From positions 1 through 53,009 of the forward strand of contig JACMPF010000079.1 of assembly GCA_014377665.1 (NCBI GenBank): a DNA stretch of 53,009 nt, written 5' to 3'. The translations under genes and the position numbers were made by a program. The notes below the pieces were generated by a model. The model saw only the letters and a list, made by a program, of their open reading frames with translations, was not told where the DNA came from and did not search any database. Shown here in pieces: positions 8,079 to 16,737 of the stretch (positions within the stretch are counted from its first letter, which is position 1; the number at the start of each line of letters is the position of its first letter). The stretch comes from Pedobacter sp. (GTDB lineage Bacteria; Bacteroidota; Bacteroidia; Sphingobacteriales; Sphingobacteriaceae).

Positions 8079-8921
8079 ATGAAAATATTTCGTTACCTAT
8101 GCTGCTTTTTACTGGTAATAGCTCTTACTGTTAACGGCTGTAAGAAAAGTAATTTCGGAGAGGAATTTTTCCTGACGCCAGTAAAGCAGTACGATATGGC
8201 TGTGGAGGGCGGATTTAATACCCTCACGATAAGTCAGTACATCAGGCTCACTAAACCTTCCTTGAACCCGGATTCAGTCCCAGCGCCGATCCGTAAAGCA
8301 TCAATTGTATTGAATGACGGTAGGGTTGATATTGTATATAAAGAATCGGCTACACCCGGAGTTTATGTGGGTGTTTTTCGGGGAGATCCAAACTACAACA
8401 ATGCATACAAGCTGACGATAAAGTACGATGGAAAATCGTACATAGCAGTGGATACCCTTAGGCAAGTAGTAAATATTGTAGACGACTTTTTGCCTTTATC
8501 CACCCGCATTAATGTGGAGAAAAATGTAGAGGGAAATATCCCTAAGCACACCTTCGGATACTTAAATCCAAATAAGTGGTATATTTCTTATGGAGAAACC
8601 CCATTCTGGAATCCATCAAAATTTGATCAGACTAATTATTACAGTTACACTCATTTTTTGGGCTCTCCAAACTCATTGTATCCGCTAAATAATCTAAAGC
8701 GGGCATTTACGCTGCGGCCTGAAGAGTTTATCTACATTTATAAAATCTCCCTTTCCAGAAAATACTCTCAGTACTTGTATTCTGTCTTTATGGAAACCGA
8801 TTGGAATGGGCTATTTTCCGGTGTGCCGGTAAATGTAGATGGCAATGTATCTGGTAATGTTCAAGGATTTTTCTCTGTTGTTGACGTCGATTTTAGACGC
8901 TATCGAGCTAAGGAGTTATAG
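8079..8921 (+). CDS. DUF4249-type outer-membrane lipoprotein
   Basis: A 280-residue lipoprotein starting one base after the TonB-receptor stop. The ATG at 8079 is chosen because it gives a signal peptide with lipobox (TVNGC, C21); the 25 in-frame codons before it lie inside the receptor gene. After the lipobox comes a beta-rich protein with DUF4249 features (V-V-E-G-G-like opening, ASIVLNDGRVDIVYKE, then a conserved YYSYTHFLGS region). DUF4249 proteins typically accompany TonB receptors in Bacteroidota and are presumed surface-exposed substrate-binding or lid partners, comparable in role to SusD but unrelated in sequence. The exact role is not established. Confidence 0.78.
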   Translation: MKIFRYLCCFLLVIALTVNGCKKSNFGEEFFLTPVKQYDMAVEGGFNTLTISQYIRLTKPSLNPDSVPAPIRKASIVLNDGRVDIVYKESATPGVYVGVFRGDPNYNNAYKLTIKYDGKSYIAVDTLRQVVNIVDDFLPLSTRINVEKNVEGNIPKHTFGYLNPNKWYISYGETPFWNPSKFDQTNYYSYTHFLGSPNSLYPLNNLKRAFTLRPEEFIYIYKISLSRKYSQYLYSVFMETDWNGLFSGVPVNVDGNVSGNVQGFFSVVDVDFRRYRAKEL

Positions 8922-8969
8922 TGTAATTTATGGCCTTGATATTGCTTGACAAAAGCTTACTTAAATATC

Positions 8970-10781
8970 ATGGAGCAGAAAAAAAAGGGTAATTATAAGG
9001 TTTTATTGTGGATTGCCGGTATCTTGGGATCCCTGATATTGTTGATCGGCATATCTGCAATATATCTCAGTGTAAAATGGAAACCCCTTGTTACTGAAAA
9101 ATTGAAGGATGGTGTCCATAATGCCTCTCAGGGATTATACGCACTGAATTTTGAGGACATCCATTTAAATCTCCTAACCGGTAGTGCTACGCTTGACAGG
9201 GTATCGTTGATGCCCGATACTGCCATATATAATCAGTTAAGATCAAAAAAAACTGCTCCTGCAAACTTATACGAACTTAAACTTGAGAAGCTACGGATTA
9301 ATAGACTCGGCATATTGACAGCTTATTTTAAAAAAAAGTTGGAGCTGAATGCTATTATTCTTGATCATCCTTCAATAAATATTCTCCATTTCAATGTTCC
9401 AAAAAAGGATGATAATTTACAGGAGGAAAAGACGCTATATGAGCAGATTTCGAAGGCACTTAATTCAATTCACGTAAAAGCCATAAAGGTAGTAGATGCG
9501 GATTTGGACTATATGAATGGGGAGACTGGAAAAGCCTTGAACTCAGTAAAGCATCTGGACATTAATGTCATTGATTTTTTAGTGGATTCATTATCGCAAT
9601 CTGACTCCAGTCGTTTTTACTATACTAAGGACATTAACTTTGTACTAAAGGGGTACAAAAGTACTGGCAAAGATAAGATGTATACGATTAAGGTAGACAC
9701 CATCACTGGGTCTGCGAGAGGTAAAAGCTTGAGGGTTTTAGGTTTACAAATGATTCCTCTACATCCAGATCTAGAATTTAGCAGGATGTATAAATATGGT
9801 AAAGACAGGTACGACTTAAAGTTTGATCATATTACGTTTGCGGGTGTAGACTTTTTGAAACTTAATAACGAGGGGAGTCTACATTCCAATTCGCTGAGCA
9901 TTGGGCCTGCTAAAGTGAATATTTTTGTAAACCGTGAACTACCAGCACCTCCTGGGCTTGACAAAGTTAGAAACTTCCCTCACGTTGCTTTAAAGAGGTT
10001 TCCTATTCCAATTGTGATTGATACCTTAAAGCTGCGGGACCTGGATGTTGCCTATACAGAATATAATCCGTTAAGTTTGAAGAAGGGCACCGTTTTTTTT
10101 GAGAATTTCGGTGGGAATATTTACAATTTAACGAATGATTCCTTACAACTCAAAAAAAATAATCATGCGGTAGCTAAGTTGCACGCAATGGTAATGAAAA
10201 CAAGTAGGATTGACATTACAATGGATTTGAATCTTACTGCAAAGAATGCTGCCTTTACTTATAAGGGAAGCGTTGCCGCGATGGACATGAAGGTTCTAAA
10301 TACTGTATCTAAGAATATGGGATTGGTTGAGATCGAGAGTGGCAAGATGCAGAAGACTACGTTTGATATTAAAGCTAACAAATATGGTTCCTCCGGAACA
10401 GTTGCATTCTACTACACCAACCTGAAAGTCAAGTTGCTTAAAGACGGTGAGCTTGGAGAACCAACGAAGAAGAAGGGTCTGTTGTCGTTTATTGCGAATA
10501 CAGTATTGATTAAAGATGACAACCCTACCAAAAACGATCCTCCAAGAATAGCGAAGGTAACTTTTGAACGGACTCCTGCTGCATCTTTCTTTAACTTACT
10601 TTGGAAGGGAGTATTTATAGGGATGCGTGAAACAATAGGATTAGGAATTGTTCCTGTAAAAACTCCTGAACAGGCAATGAAAAAGGTGGCTGAAAAGAAG
10701 GAAAACCGGAGAGCGGAACGACAAGAGCGAAGAGCGGAACGTAAAAATGAAAAGGACAAGAAGAAAAAAGCGGATCAATAG
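8970..10781 (+). CDS. AsmA-like membrane-anchored protein, first of two tandem paralogues
   Basis: A 603-residue protein with an N-terminal membrane helix (VLLWIAGILGSLILLIGISAIYL, about 10-33) and a long beta-rich region that should lie in the periplasm. The start just after the helix (L-K-D-G-V, then LYALNFEDIHLNLLTGSATL) resembles AsmA/TamB/DUF748 proteins, which move lipids or assemble the outer membrane in other bacteria. The C-terminus has a second weakly hydrophobic segment followed by a highly charged R/E/K tail (about 568-603). I start at ATG 8970; an in-frame TTG at 8946 is possible. It is clearly homologous to the next gene along its whole length. Function is inferred from architecture and is uncertain. 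Confidence 0.7.
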   Translation: MEQKKKGNYKVLLWIAGILGSLILLIGISAIYLSVKWKPLVTEKLKDGVHNASQGLYALNFEDIHLNLLTGSATLDRVSLMPDTAIYNQLRSKKTAPANLYELKLEKLRINRLGILTAYFKKKLELNAIILDHPSINILHFNVPKKDDNLQEEKTLYEQISKALNSIHVKAIKVVDADLDYMNGETGKALNSVKHLDINVIDFLVDSLSQSDSSRFYYTKDINFVLKGYKSTGKDKMYTIKVDTITGSARGKSLRVLGLQMIPLHPDLEFSRMYKYGKDRYDLKFDHITFAGVDFLKLNNEGSLHSNSLSIGPAKVNIFVNRELPAPPGLDKVRNFPHVALKRFPIPIVIDTLKLRDLDVAYTEYNPLSLKKGTVFFENFGGNIYNLTNDSLQLKKNNHAVAKLHAMVMKTSRIDITMDLNLTAKNAAFTYKGSVAAMDMKVLNTVSKNMGLVEIESGKMQKTTFDIKANKYGSSGTVAFYYTNLKVKLLKDGELGEPTKKKGLLSFIANTVLIKDDNPTKNDPPRIAKVTFERTPAASFFNLLWKGVFIGMRETIGLGIVPVKTPEQAMKKVAEKKENRRAERQERRAERKNEKDKKKKADQ

Positions 10782-10827
10782 CGGTTATTATCGTTAAAAC
10801 AGTATCTTGTAAGCAACGTTTGCGTCT

Positions 10828-12624
10828 ATGCGGGGGAAAAGTCGAAGGAGTTACAATACAATTAAATGGGTTGCAGGATTATTTACCATCCTATTAATTT
10901 GTGTCTATTTAACTGCTAACTATTTTGCAGATAGACTTAAGCCAATCATTAAAGCGGAATTGAAAGACTTGGTTCTTAATGCAACGGATAGCTTGTATAG
11001 TGTAGAGTTTTCAGATCTAAGCCTCAACTTGCTTACAAAGGGAGCTTCCCTAACTGATGTCAAGTTCATACCGGATACCACTGTTTTTAAACGCCTGATT
11101 GCTTTAAAGCGCGCACCCAATAACGTGTACTACATTAGGCTAAAAAACCTATCTATAAAAAACTTTCGTCCAAAGAATCTCTTTAAGTTCAAAAAGCTAA
11201 ATGTAGAATTATTATTATTCGATAATCCAGATGTGGTGATGGTAAACACTCAGTTTGATTTCAATGAAAACAAGCCTTCATACTTACAAAAATCACCCTA
11301 CGACTACATTTCGAAATATCTTCAGGAGCTCAGGGTGAATGAAATTTCCTTCAGAAATGTGAAGTTCAAATACATCAACAACAATGGAAAATTGCCTGAG
11401 ATTGACTCCATTGATAACCTGAATGTTAATTTGAAGGGCTGGTTGATAGATAAGGATTCTGATAAAGATCCTACGCGCCTTTATGCGCTACAAGATGTTA
11501 TGATTAATCTGAATGACTTTTCATATGCTACACCAGACAGTCTTTATCATGTGAATTGGGAGCATTTCAATTTCAGTTCTGCCTCTGGTAAGTTGAACAT
11601 TACCAACTTTAAAGTGACGCCTCGCCTATCTGAGATGAACTTTGCCAAGACAGCCGGTTACTCCAAGGAGCGGTATCAGATATCGATGAGAAAAATTGAT
11701 CTTGAGGGGATAAACTTCCCTTTGTATATAAAGAAAAGAGAACTGTATGCTACCCAAATGAGTGTTATGGACGGTGCATTAGATGTATTCAATAACAATG
11801 AACTTCCTTTAAGGAAGAAGATCAGGAATGGTAAGTATCCTCATCAATTGTTGCAACAATTAAAAGATGCGATCACAGTTAGAATGCTTAGCCTGGCAAA
11901 TGTTGACATTAGTTATGCAGAATATGATCGGGACAGCAAAAAGAAGGGAAAAATAACTTTCAAAAAGACTTCTGGAACAATAACCAACATTACCAATGTA
12001 GAAAAGATTAAGGCTAAAGACCCTTATCTTTTTGCGAAATTAACCACTTACATGATGGGTGAGGGTAAACTCGACGTCAACTTTAGATTTGACCTTGATG
12101 CGAAGGATGGGGCTTTCTCTTATTCTGGTTCTTTAGGGAGTATGGATGGGAGAGCGCTAAATAAGGTGACTATGCCACTAGGTATGGTGCAGGTTAAACG
12201 TGGAATGGCGAAAAAATTGTCCTTTGATATTAAAGCCAATGATCAAAAAGCTAAGGGGTCCTTGAAGTTTGCTTATAATGATTTGTCGGTTGCTTTATTG
12301 AAACGGGATAAGGAAGGTGACAAACTGGTAAGACAGGTATGGATGTCCCTTTTAGCAAATGCGATGGTTATCAATTCTGACAATCCGGGTAAAGATAGCG
12401 TGCTAATCACCGCACCTATAAATTACCAGCGGACTGAAACAGCATCTTTCTTTAGTTTCATCTGGCGAACGCTGTTTGTTGGCATAAAATACAGTGTGGG
12501 TGTTACCCCAAAAAAGGAAGAAGAGATTTATAGGAAAATTCGGAAGTTTGAGCAGATCAAAATTGACCGAGATAAACGCCGAAGCCTTAAAGAAAAAAGA
12601 AGGAGGTCAAATGATAGCCGTTAG
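10828..12624 (+). CDS. AsmA-like membrane-anchored protein, second of two tandem paralogues
   Basis: A 598-residue paralogue of the preceding gene. Shared landmarks in the same order are the N-terminal helix (WVAGLFTILLICVYLTANYF, about 14-33), FSDLSLNLLTKGASL against FEDIHLNLLTGSATL, a repeated P-D-T motif, SYAEYDRDSKKKG against AYTEYNPLSLKKG, and TASFFSFIWRTLFVG against AASFFNLLWKGVFIG near the C-terminus. It also ends in a charged basic tail. The gap to the first copy is 46 bases. The two proteins probably act together or on related cargo at the envelope. The end is only 3 bases from the convergent GH16 gene, so transcripts from both strands may overlap. Confidence 0.7.
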   Translation: MRGKSRRSYNTIKWVAGLFTILLICVYLTANYFADRLKPIIKAELKDLVLNATDSLYSVEFSDLSLNLLTKGASLTDVKFIPDTTVFKRLIALKRAPNNVYYIRLKNLSIKNFRPKNLFKFKKLNVELLLFDNPDVVMVNTQFDFNENKPSYLQKSPYDYISKYLQELRVNEISFRNVKFKYINNNGKLPEIDSIDNLNVNLKGWLIDKDSDKDPTRLYALQDVMINLNDFSYATPDSLYHVNWEHFNFSSASGKLNITNFKVTPRLSEMNFAKTAGYSKERYQISMRKIDLEGINFPLYIKKRELYATQMSVMDGALDVFNNNELPLRKKIRNGKYPHQLLQQLKDAITVRMLSLANVDISYAEYDRDSKKKGKITFKKTSGTITNITNVEKIKAKDPYLFAKLTTYMMGEGKLDVNFRFDLDAKDGAFSYSGSLGSMDGRALNKVTMPLGMVQVKRGMAKKLSFDIKANDQKAKGSLKFAYNDLSVALLKRDKEGDKLVRQVWMSLLANAMVINSDNPGKDSVLITAPINYQRTETASFFSFIWRTLFVGIKYSVGVTPKKEEEIYRKIRKFEQIKIDRDKRRSLKEKRRRSNDSR

Positions 12625-12627
12625 CCT

Positions 12628-13428
12628 TTAGTCCACCCTGAATACCCTAACATAATCGACATAATATTTTTGCGGAAAGATAGAGTCGTCTATCGGACCT
12701 CCCCACTCGCCTCCTACGGCGGTATTTATCAGCAAATATAATGGGCCTTTGAAAGAATTGCTAAAAGCTGTTTCAGGAGCCTTTACACTGAGATAGACTT
12801 GATCGTCAACGAACACTTTGATGGAATCGCCACGGCGCTCCAGGCCATAAACATGATAGTTCGTGTGCAGATCGGAAAAGTTCATGGTATTCCCTTGCGA
12901 GCTCTTTCTATTGGATTGCGTGGAAGCTGAATCCCACCAGTGAAGGTTAGCGTGCACGGTATTTTCTGTGTGACCTACAAACTCCATAATGTCAAACTCA
13001 ACACATTTAGGCCAGCCCACTTGATTTACATTAGTTCCCATCATCCAGAGCGCAGGCCAGATGCCTTTTCCTGTAGGTAGTTTTGCTTTGATCTCAACCC
13101 TTATGTTTCCCTCGAAACTTTGCTTTCCCAAAGTATTAATACTTGCTGATGTGTAAAAAGCTCCTTGATAGTCTTCTTTGATCGAGGTAATGATCAAATT
13201 ACCACCATTAACCTCCGCATTTTCCAGCCTATCTTTCGTATAATATTGCTTCTCGGAATTTCGAACAAAACCTGTTTCATAACCCCACTTCTTTGGATTG
13301 GGTAATCCTTTATAATTGAATTCTTCGCTCCAGATTAGCTTTTTGGTTTTCGCTTGCGAAAATGTAGTGTAGCTGGCTCCTGTCAATAGGATCAGCCAAA
13401 CAGCTGCGGTTTTTAAAACAGGTTTCAT
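12628..13428 (-). CDS. glycoside hydrolase family 16 (beta-glucanase/laminarinase type)
   Basis: A 266-residue secreted GH16 enzyme. A signal peptide covers about residues 1-26 (ending TTFSQA). The fold's landmarks are WSEEFNYKG (33-41), WPALWMMG (124-131), and the catalytic E-x-D-x-x-E in EFDIMEF, with E144 as likely nucleophile and E149 as acid/base; the extra residue marks the beta-bulge type. GH16 enzymes with this motif cut beta-1,3- or mixed-linkage glucans, or related polysaccharides; the sequence does not fix the substrate. The start lies 3 bases after the dipeptidyl peptidase stop, so the two secreted hydrolases are co-transcribed. Confidence 0.9.
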   Translation of the reverse strand: MKPVLKTAAVWLILLTGASYTTFSQAKTKKLIWSEEFNYKGLPNPKKWGYETGFVRNSEKQYYTKDRLENAEVNGGNLIITSIKEDYQGAFYTSASINTLGKQSFEGNIRVEIKAKLPTGKGIWPALWMMGTNVNQVGWPKCVEFDIMEFVGHTENTVHANLHWWDSASTQSNRKSSQGNTMNFSDLHTNYHVYGLERRGDSIKVFVDDQVYLSVKAPETAFSNSFKGPLYLLINTAVGGEWGGPIDDSIFPQKYYVDYVRVFRVD

Positions 13429-13431
13429 ATC

Positions 13432-15549
13432 TTATTTTAATAATTCTTCGGGAATGGGTTTGTCGAGTAGGTTGAGATAATAGAACCTAATTCTTTCTGC
13501 TTTATCATGCGGGGTTTTAGTTATACCGAATCCATGTCGGCTTTCTGGATAGATCATCAATTCGAAATGCTTATTTGCATTCTGTAATTTATCTATTAGC
13601 TGAATGGTATTTTGAACGTGAACATTGTCATCCATATCGCCATGCATGATCCTGAGCAAGCCTTTATATTTGTCGACATAGGTTAACACTGACCCATTTT
13701 TGTAGCCTTCAGGATTCTCTTGTGGTGTATCCATGAATCGCTCCGCATAGTTGGTGTCATATAATTCCCAGCTTGTTACCGGTGCTCCTGCATAACCAAA
13801 GTCAAAATCATCAGCTCCCATAGTTAACGCCATGCAAGTGATGTAGCCACCGTAGCTATGACCAGTGATCAACAGTTTTTTATTGTTCACCCAGGGCTTA
13901 GCCTTCAGCCACCTTGCTGCGGTTGTATAATCTTTCATCTCCCATTTGCCAAGGTTGCGGTGCATTAAGGCGACTCCTTCTTTTCCGAACTGACCAGAAG
14001 CACGGTGGTCAACTGCAATCTGGATTACCCCTTCATTAGCCCACCATTGATTTCCAGTTCCTTTCCAGGTGTTGGTTACCGTTCCTGCATTTGGGCCACC
14101 ATAAATACTCATCACAACAGGATAACGCTTGGTTTGATCAAAGTCTGTAGGATAAGTGATTACTGCAGGTAAGTTATAACCGTCATCTGTCGGTATAGTA
14201 ATCATTTCGGTTTTACCGTAGTTATAGGTAGCAAAGTCAGCAGATTTACTATCGCTAAGCTCTTCGATTACTTTACCTTTCTTATCTACCAAAGTGCGTT
14301 TTGGAGGGGTGGTTACGTTAGAATAAGTGGTGATGAATTTAGAGCCATTGGGCGACATTTGTATGGAATTGGTATAATCTCCGAAGGTTAATCTATGGAG
14401 ATTTTTACCGTTGTAGCCAACGCTATAGAAATCTGTTCTTGTTGAGGACTCTTTGCGGGCGGTAAAGTATACCACTTTATTTTTCTCGTCGACGTTAACG
14501 AGTTTTGATACCTGCCATTTTCCACTGGTAATTGGATTGATGAGTTTGCCGGCGAGAGAATATAAGTAAAAATGAGCCCATCCAGTTTTGTCGCTTTTAA
14601 GAATATAGTGTTTTTTATCTTCCAGATATTCAATTCTTCCGTCGAAGTCCAAATCTACCCATGAGGGTTGCTTTTCATCATAGATTTCTTTCTTAACACC
14701 AGAGGTAGGATTGACCGAATAGAACTTCAGGTTATCCTGTCCCCTGTTCATCCATTGTACCATGAGGTTACTTCCATCAAAGCTCCAGTAAGGTGTGCCG
14801 AAATATTGGTCGTCCTTCTCATTGAAATCGGCCCAGGTAATCATTCCACCCTGAGTTGGGACGAAGCCTACTTTTACTTCAGGGTTTGGATCTCCTGCTT
14901 TTGGATATCTTGTTTTTTCAGTATAACCATGTTGTCCGGTTGAACCAACGATTGGAAACATAGGAACTTTTGTGTCATCAAAACGCATGAAAGCCAGGTG
15001 CTTGCTGTCTGGTGCCCACCAGAAAGCTTTGTAGTTGGTTGCCCGACCAAGAATCTCTTCAAAGTATACCCAGGACGACCACCCGTTATAAATTACATCG
15101 GTGGCGTCTGTAGTGTATCTCAGCTCTTTCAAGGTTTCCACTTCCACTGCGTAAAGGTCGCTGTTGCGTGTGAAGGCGACATATTTGCCATCAGGAGAAA
15201 GTGTTGGGTTCTTTTCCTCGTCTTTATTGTGTGTCAGCTGCTTAGGACCTTGAATCCCATATTGAATGTATATGTTGTTGTCTTTACTGTATACCTTGAC
15301 ATTACTTTTGGGAGGTGGTGTATATGGTGTTTTAGTTCCAGTAGTTATGTCTACAGCAAACATTTTTCTTGCTTTATCTACCTCTATGTAATGGCTGTCA
15401 TCGCTCCATCCGGTTATTTCGTTTACAGGCTGAGTCAATGATGGGATGTTGTCGAATATTTGCTGCTTGCTGAGCTTTTTCATCTGCGCCTTAACAGCCG
15501 CATTAAGAGATAGAGACATGGTTAAAAAAATGATAAAGGACTTTTTCAT
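13432..15549 (-). CDS. dipeptidyl peptidase IV family serine peptidase (S9B)
   Basis: A 705-residue exported prolyl dipeptidyl peptidase. It has a signal peptide (about 1-21), an eight-bladed propeller region with the substrate N-terminus-binding Glu pair in WVYFEEILGR, and a C-terminal alpha/beta hydrolase domain. The catalytic triad can be placed as S565 (GHSYGGY), D640 (HGDMDDNVH) and H672 (ESRHGFG); the Asp-His spacing of 32 equals that of human DPP4. It removes Xaa-Pro or Xaa-Ala dipeptides from peptides in the periplasm. It is the first gene of a two-gene unit with GH16. A strong hairpin upstream (15606-15634) separates it from the ilvE operon. Confidence 0.95.
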   Translation of the reverse strand: MKKSFIIFLTMSLSLNAAVKAQMKKLSKQQIFDNIPSLTQPVNEITGWSDDSHYIEVDKARKMFAVDITTGTKTPYTPPPKSNVKVYSKDNNIYIQYGIQGPKQLTHNKDEEKNPTLSPDGKYVAFTRNSDLYAVEVETLKELRYTTDATDVIYNGWSSWVYFEEILGRATNYKAFWWAPDSKHLAFMRFDDTKVPMFPIVGSTGQHGYTEKTRYPKAGDPNPEVKVGFVPTQGGMITWADFNEKDDQYFGTPYWSFDGSNLMVQWMNRGQDNLKFYSVNPTSGVKKEIYDEKQPSWVDLDFDGRIEYLEDKKHYILKSDKTGWAHFYLYSLAGKLINPITSGKWQVSKLVNVDEKNKVVYFTARKESSTRTDFYSVGYNGKNLHRLTFGDYTNSIQMSPNGSKFITTYSNVTTPPKRTLVDKKGKVIEELSDSKSADFATYNYGKTEMITIPTDDGYNLPAVITYPTDFDQTKRYPVVMSIYGGPNAGTVTNTWKGTGNQWWANEGVIQIAVDHRASGQFGKEGVALMHRNLGKWEMKDYTTAARWLKAKPWVNNKKLLITGHSYGGYITCMALTMGADDFDFGYAGAPVTSWELYDTNYAERFMDTPQENPEGYKNGSVLTYVDKYKGLLRIMHGDMDDNVHVQNTIQLIDKLQNANKHFELMIYPESRHGFGITKTPHDKAERIRFYYLNLLDKPIPEELLK

Positions 15550-15605
15550 TTTTGACTGGTAGTTTTTTATGATTTCGAGAAGAAGGGTGGAAGGTACAAA
15601 AAGGC

Positions 15606-15634
15606 GTCTTTAGCGATCAAGGATCGTTAAAGAC
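15606..15634 (-). terminator. strong hairpin terminator after ilvE
   Basis: On the + strand bases 15606-15618 pair with 15622-15634 over 13 positions, with one G-T wobble and a 3-base loop. Read on the minus strand, the hairpin follows the ilvE stop (15647) by 12 bases and is followed by GCCTTTTTG, a short T-tract. This is a good intrinsic terminator for the four-gene amino-acid operon, and it isolates the dipeptidyl peptidase gene downstream. Confidence 0.75.
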
Positions 15635-15646
15635 AATTGTATTGGA

Positions 15647-16711
15647 TTACAAGATCCAGTTCCAGCCGAACTCATCGGGGATTAACCCATAACGGATATC
15701 ATTGAGTGTTTTAGCAATTCCAGACGAAATGGTTCTTGTAGACGGATCTGGCAGTGTAAAGATCTTTCCATTGTATCCGATTTCACCAATAGGCGTAACA
15801 GTAGCGGCAGTTCCAGCAGCAAAGGCATCTGTTACGCTTCCACTTTCGATTCCGTCTAATATTTCTTTAACACTAACACGTCGCTCTTCAACTTCGATAC
15901 CAGCTTTTTTTGCGAGGGTAATTATGGTATCTCTTGTCACACCATCTAATACTGTACTTCTTACTGATGGAGTAATCAATTTACCTTCTATTACAAAAAT
16001 AAGGTTAGCCGTCCCAGCTTCCTCAATGTATTCGTGAGATACTGCATCGGTCCAAATCAATTGATCATATCCTTCTTTCTGTGCCTCAGCGAAAGGATAT
16101 AATGAGCGGGCATAGTTGCCTGCGGTTTTGGCAAAACCAACGCCGCCTTCGTCAGCACGTGTAAATTCAGTCTCTATCTTTACTTTCAAGGCTTTACTGT
16201 AGTAAGGCCCAGTCGGCGTGGTCAATAAGGCAAATGTATACTTGTCAGATGGCCTAACGCCAAGATAAGGGTCAGTTGCAAACATTACTGGGCGGATATA
16301 TAAGGAATACCCATCCTGTGAAGGAACCCACTTTTCATCGATCTCGATCAATGCTGCGATTCCCTGCATAAATATATCACTTGATATCGAAGGCATTGAC
16401 ATGCGGGCGGCAGATCTATTAAACCGTTCATGGTTTTTATTCCCACGAAAAACCCCAATCTTTCCGTTCTCCTGACGATATGCTTTCATACCTTCAAAGA
16501 TTGCCTGACCGTAATGAAGTGCTGAAATTGCAGGACTCATAGGAATAGGTCCGAAAGGCAAAACTTGCAGGTTACCCCATTTTTCGTTGTCATATTCGGC
16601 AATAAACATGTGGTCTGAAAATACTTTACCAAAAGGTAGTTGAGAAAAATCTGTTCCAGTTAATCTACTTTCTTGTGCCTTTGTTACCTTTATATCTAGT
16701 GCTTCGTTCAT
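15647..16711 (-). CDS. ilvE: branched-chain amino acid aminotransferase
   Basis: A 354-residue fold-type IV PLP aminotransferase, which transfers the amino group between glutamate and the 2-keto acids of Leu, Ile and Val. The Schiff-base lysine is K195 in GFAKTAGNYARS. Other class-IV features are ALHYGQAIFEGMKAYR (65-80), YIRPVMFATDPYLG (138-151) and EEAGTANLIFV. The length fits the eukaryote-like BCAT subgroup (about 355 residues). I take the ATG at 16711; a TTG at 16732 would add 7 residues. A TAnnTTTG match on the minus strand (16730-16737), overlapping the end of the upstream gene, could be an internal promoter. It is the last gene of the operon. Confidence 0.94.
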   Translation of the reverse strand: MNEALDIKVTKAQESRLTGTDFSQLPFGKVFSDHMFIAEYDNEKWGNLQVLPFGPIPMSPAISALHYGQAIFEGMKAYRQENGKIGVFRGNKNHERFNRSAARMSMPSISSDIFMQGIAALIEIDEKWVPSQDGYSLYIRPVMFATDPYLGVRPSDKYTFALLTTPTGPYYSKALKVKIETEFTRADEGGVGFAKTAGNYARSLYPFAEAQKEGYDQLIWTDAVSHEYIEEAGTANLIFVIEGKLITPSVRSTVLDGVTRDTIITLAKKAGIEVEERRVSVKEILDGIESGSVTDAFAAGTAATVTPIGEIGYNGKIFTLPDPSTRTISSGIAKTLNDIRYGLIPDEFGWNWIL

Positions 16712-16729
16712 TTTGGTAGTGCTTTGCTG

Positions 16730-16737
16730 CAAATCTA
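16730..16737 (-). promoter_or_regulatory. possible internal -7 promoter element before ilvE
   Basis: The minus strand reads TAGATTTG here, a match to the Bacteroidota consensus TAnnTTTG, placed 18 bases before the ilvE ATG and overlapping the stop codon of the dioxygenase gene. I see no well-spaced -33 TTG. It may allow ilvE to be expressed separately from the rest of the operon. Confidence 0.3.

Noticed and set aside
14998-15441. A 147-codon open frame opposite the dipeptidyl peptidase gene
   Set aside because: Cys- and Phe-rich translation typical of an antisense reading; the peptidase itself is complete with its triad.
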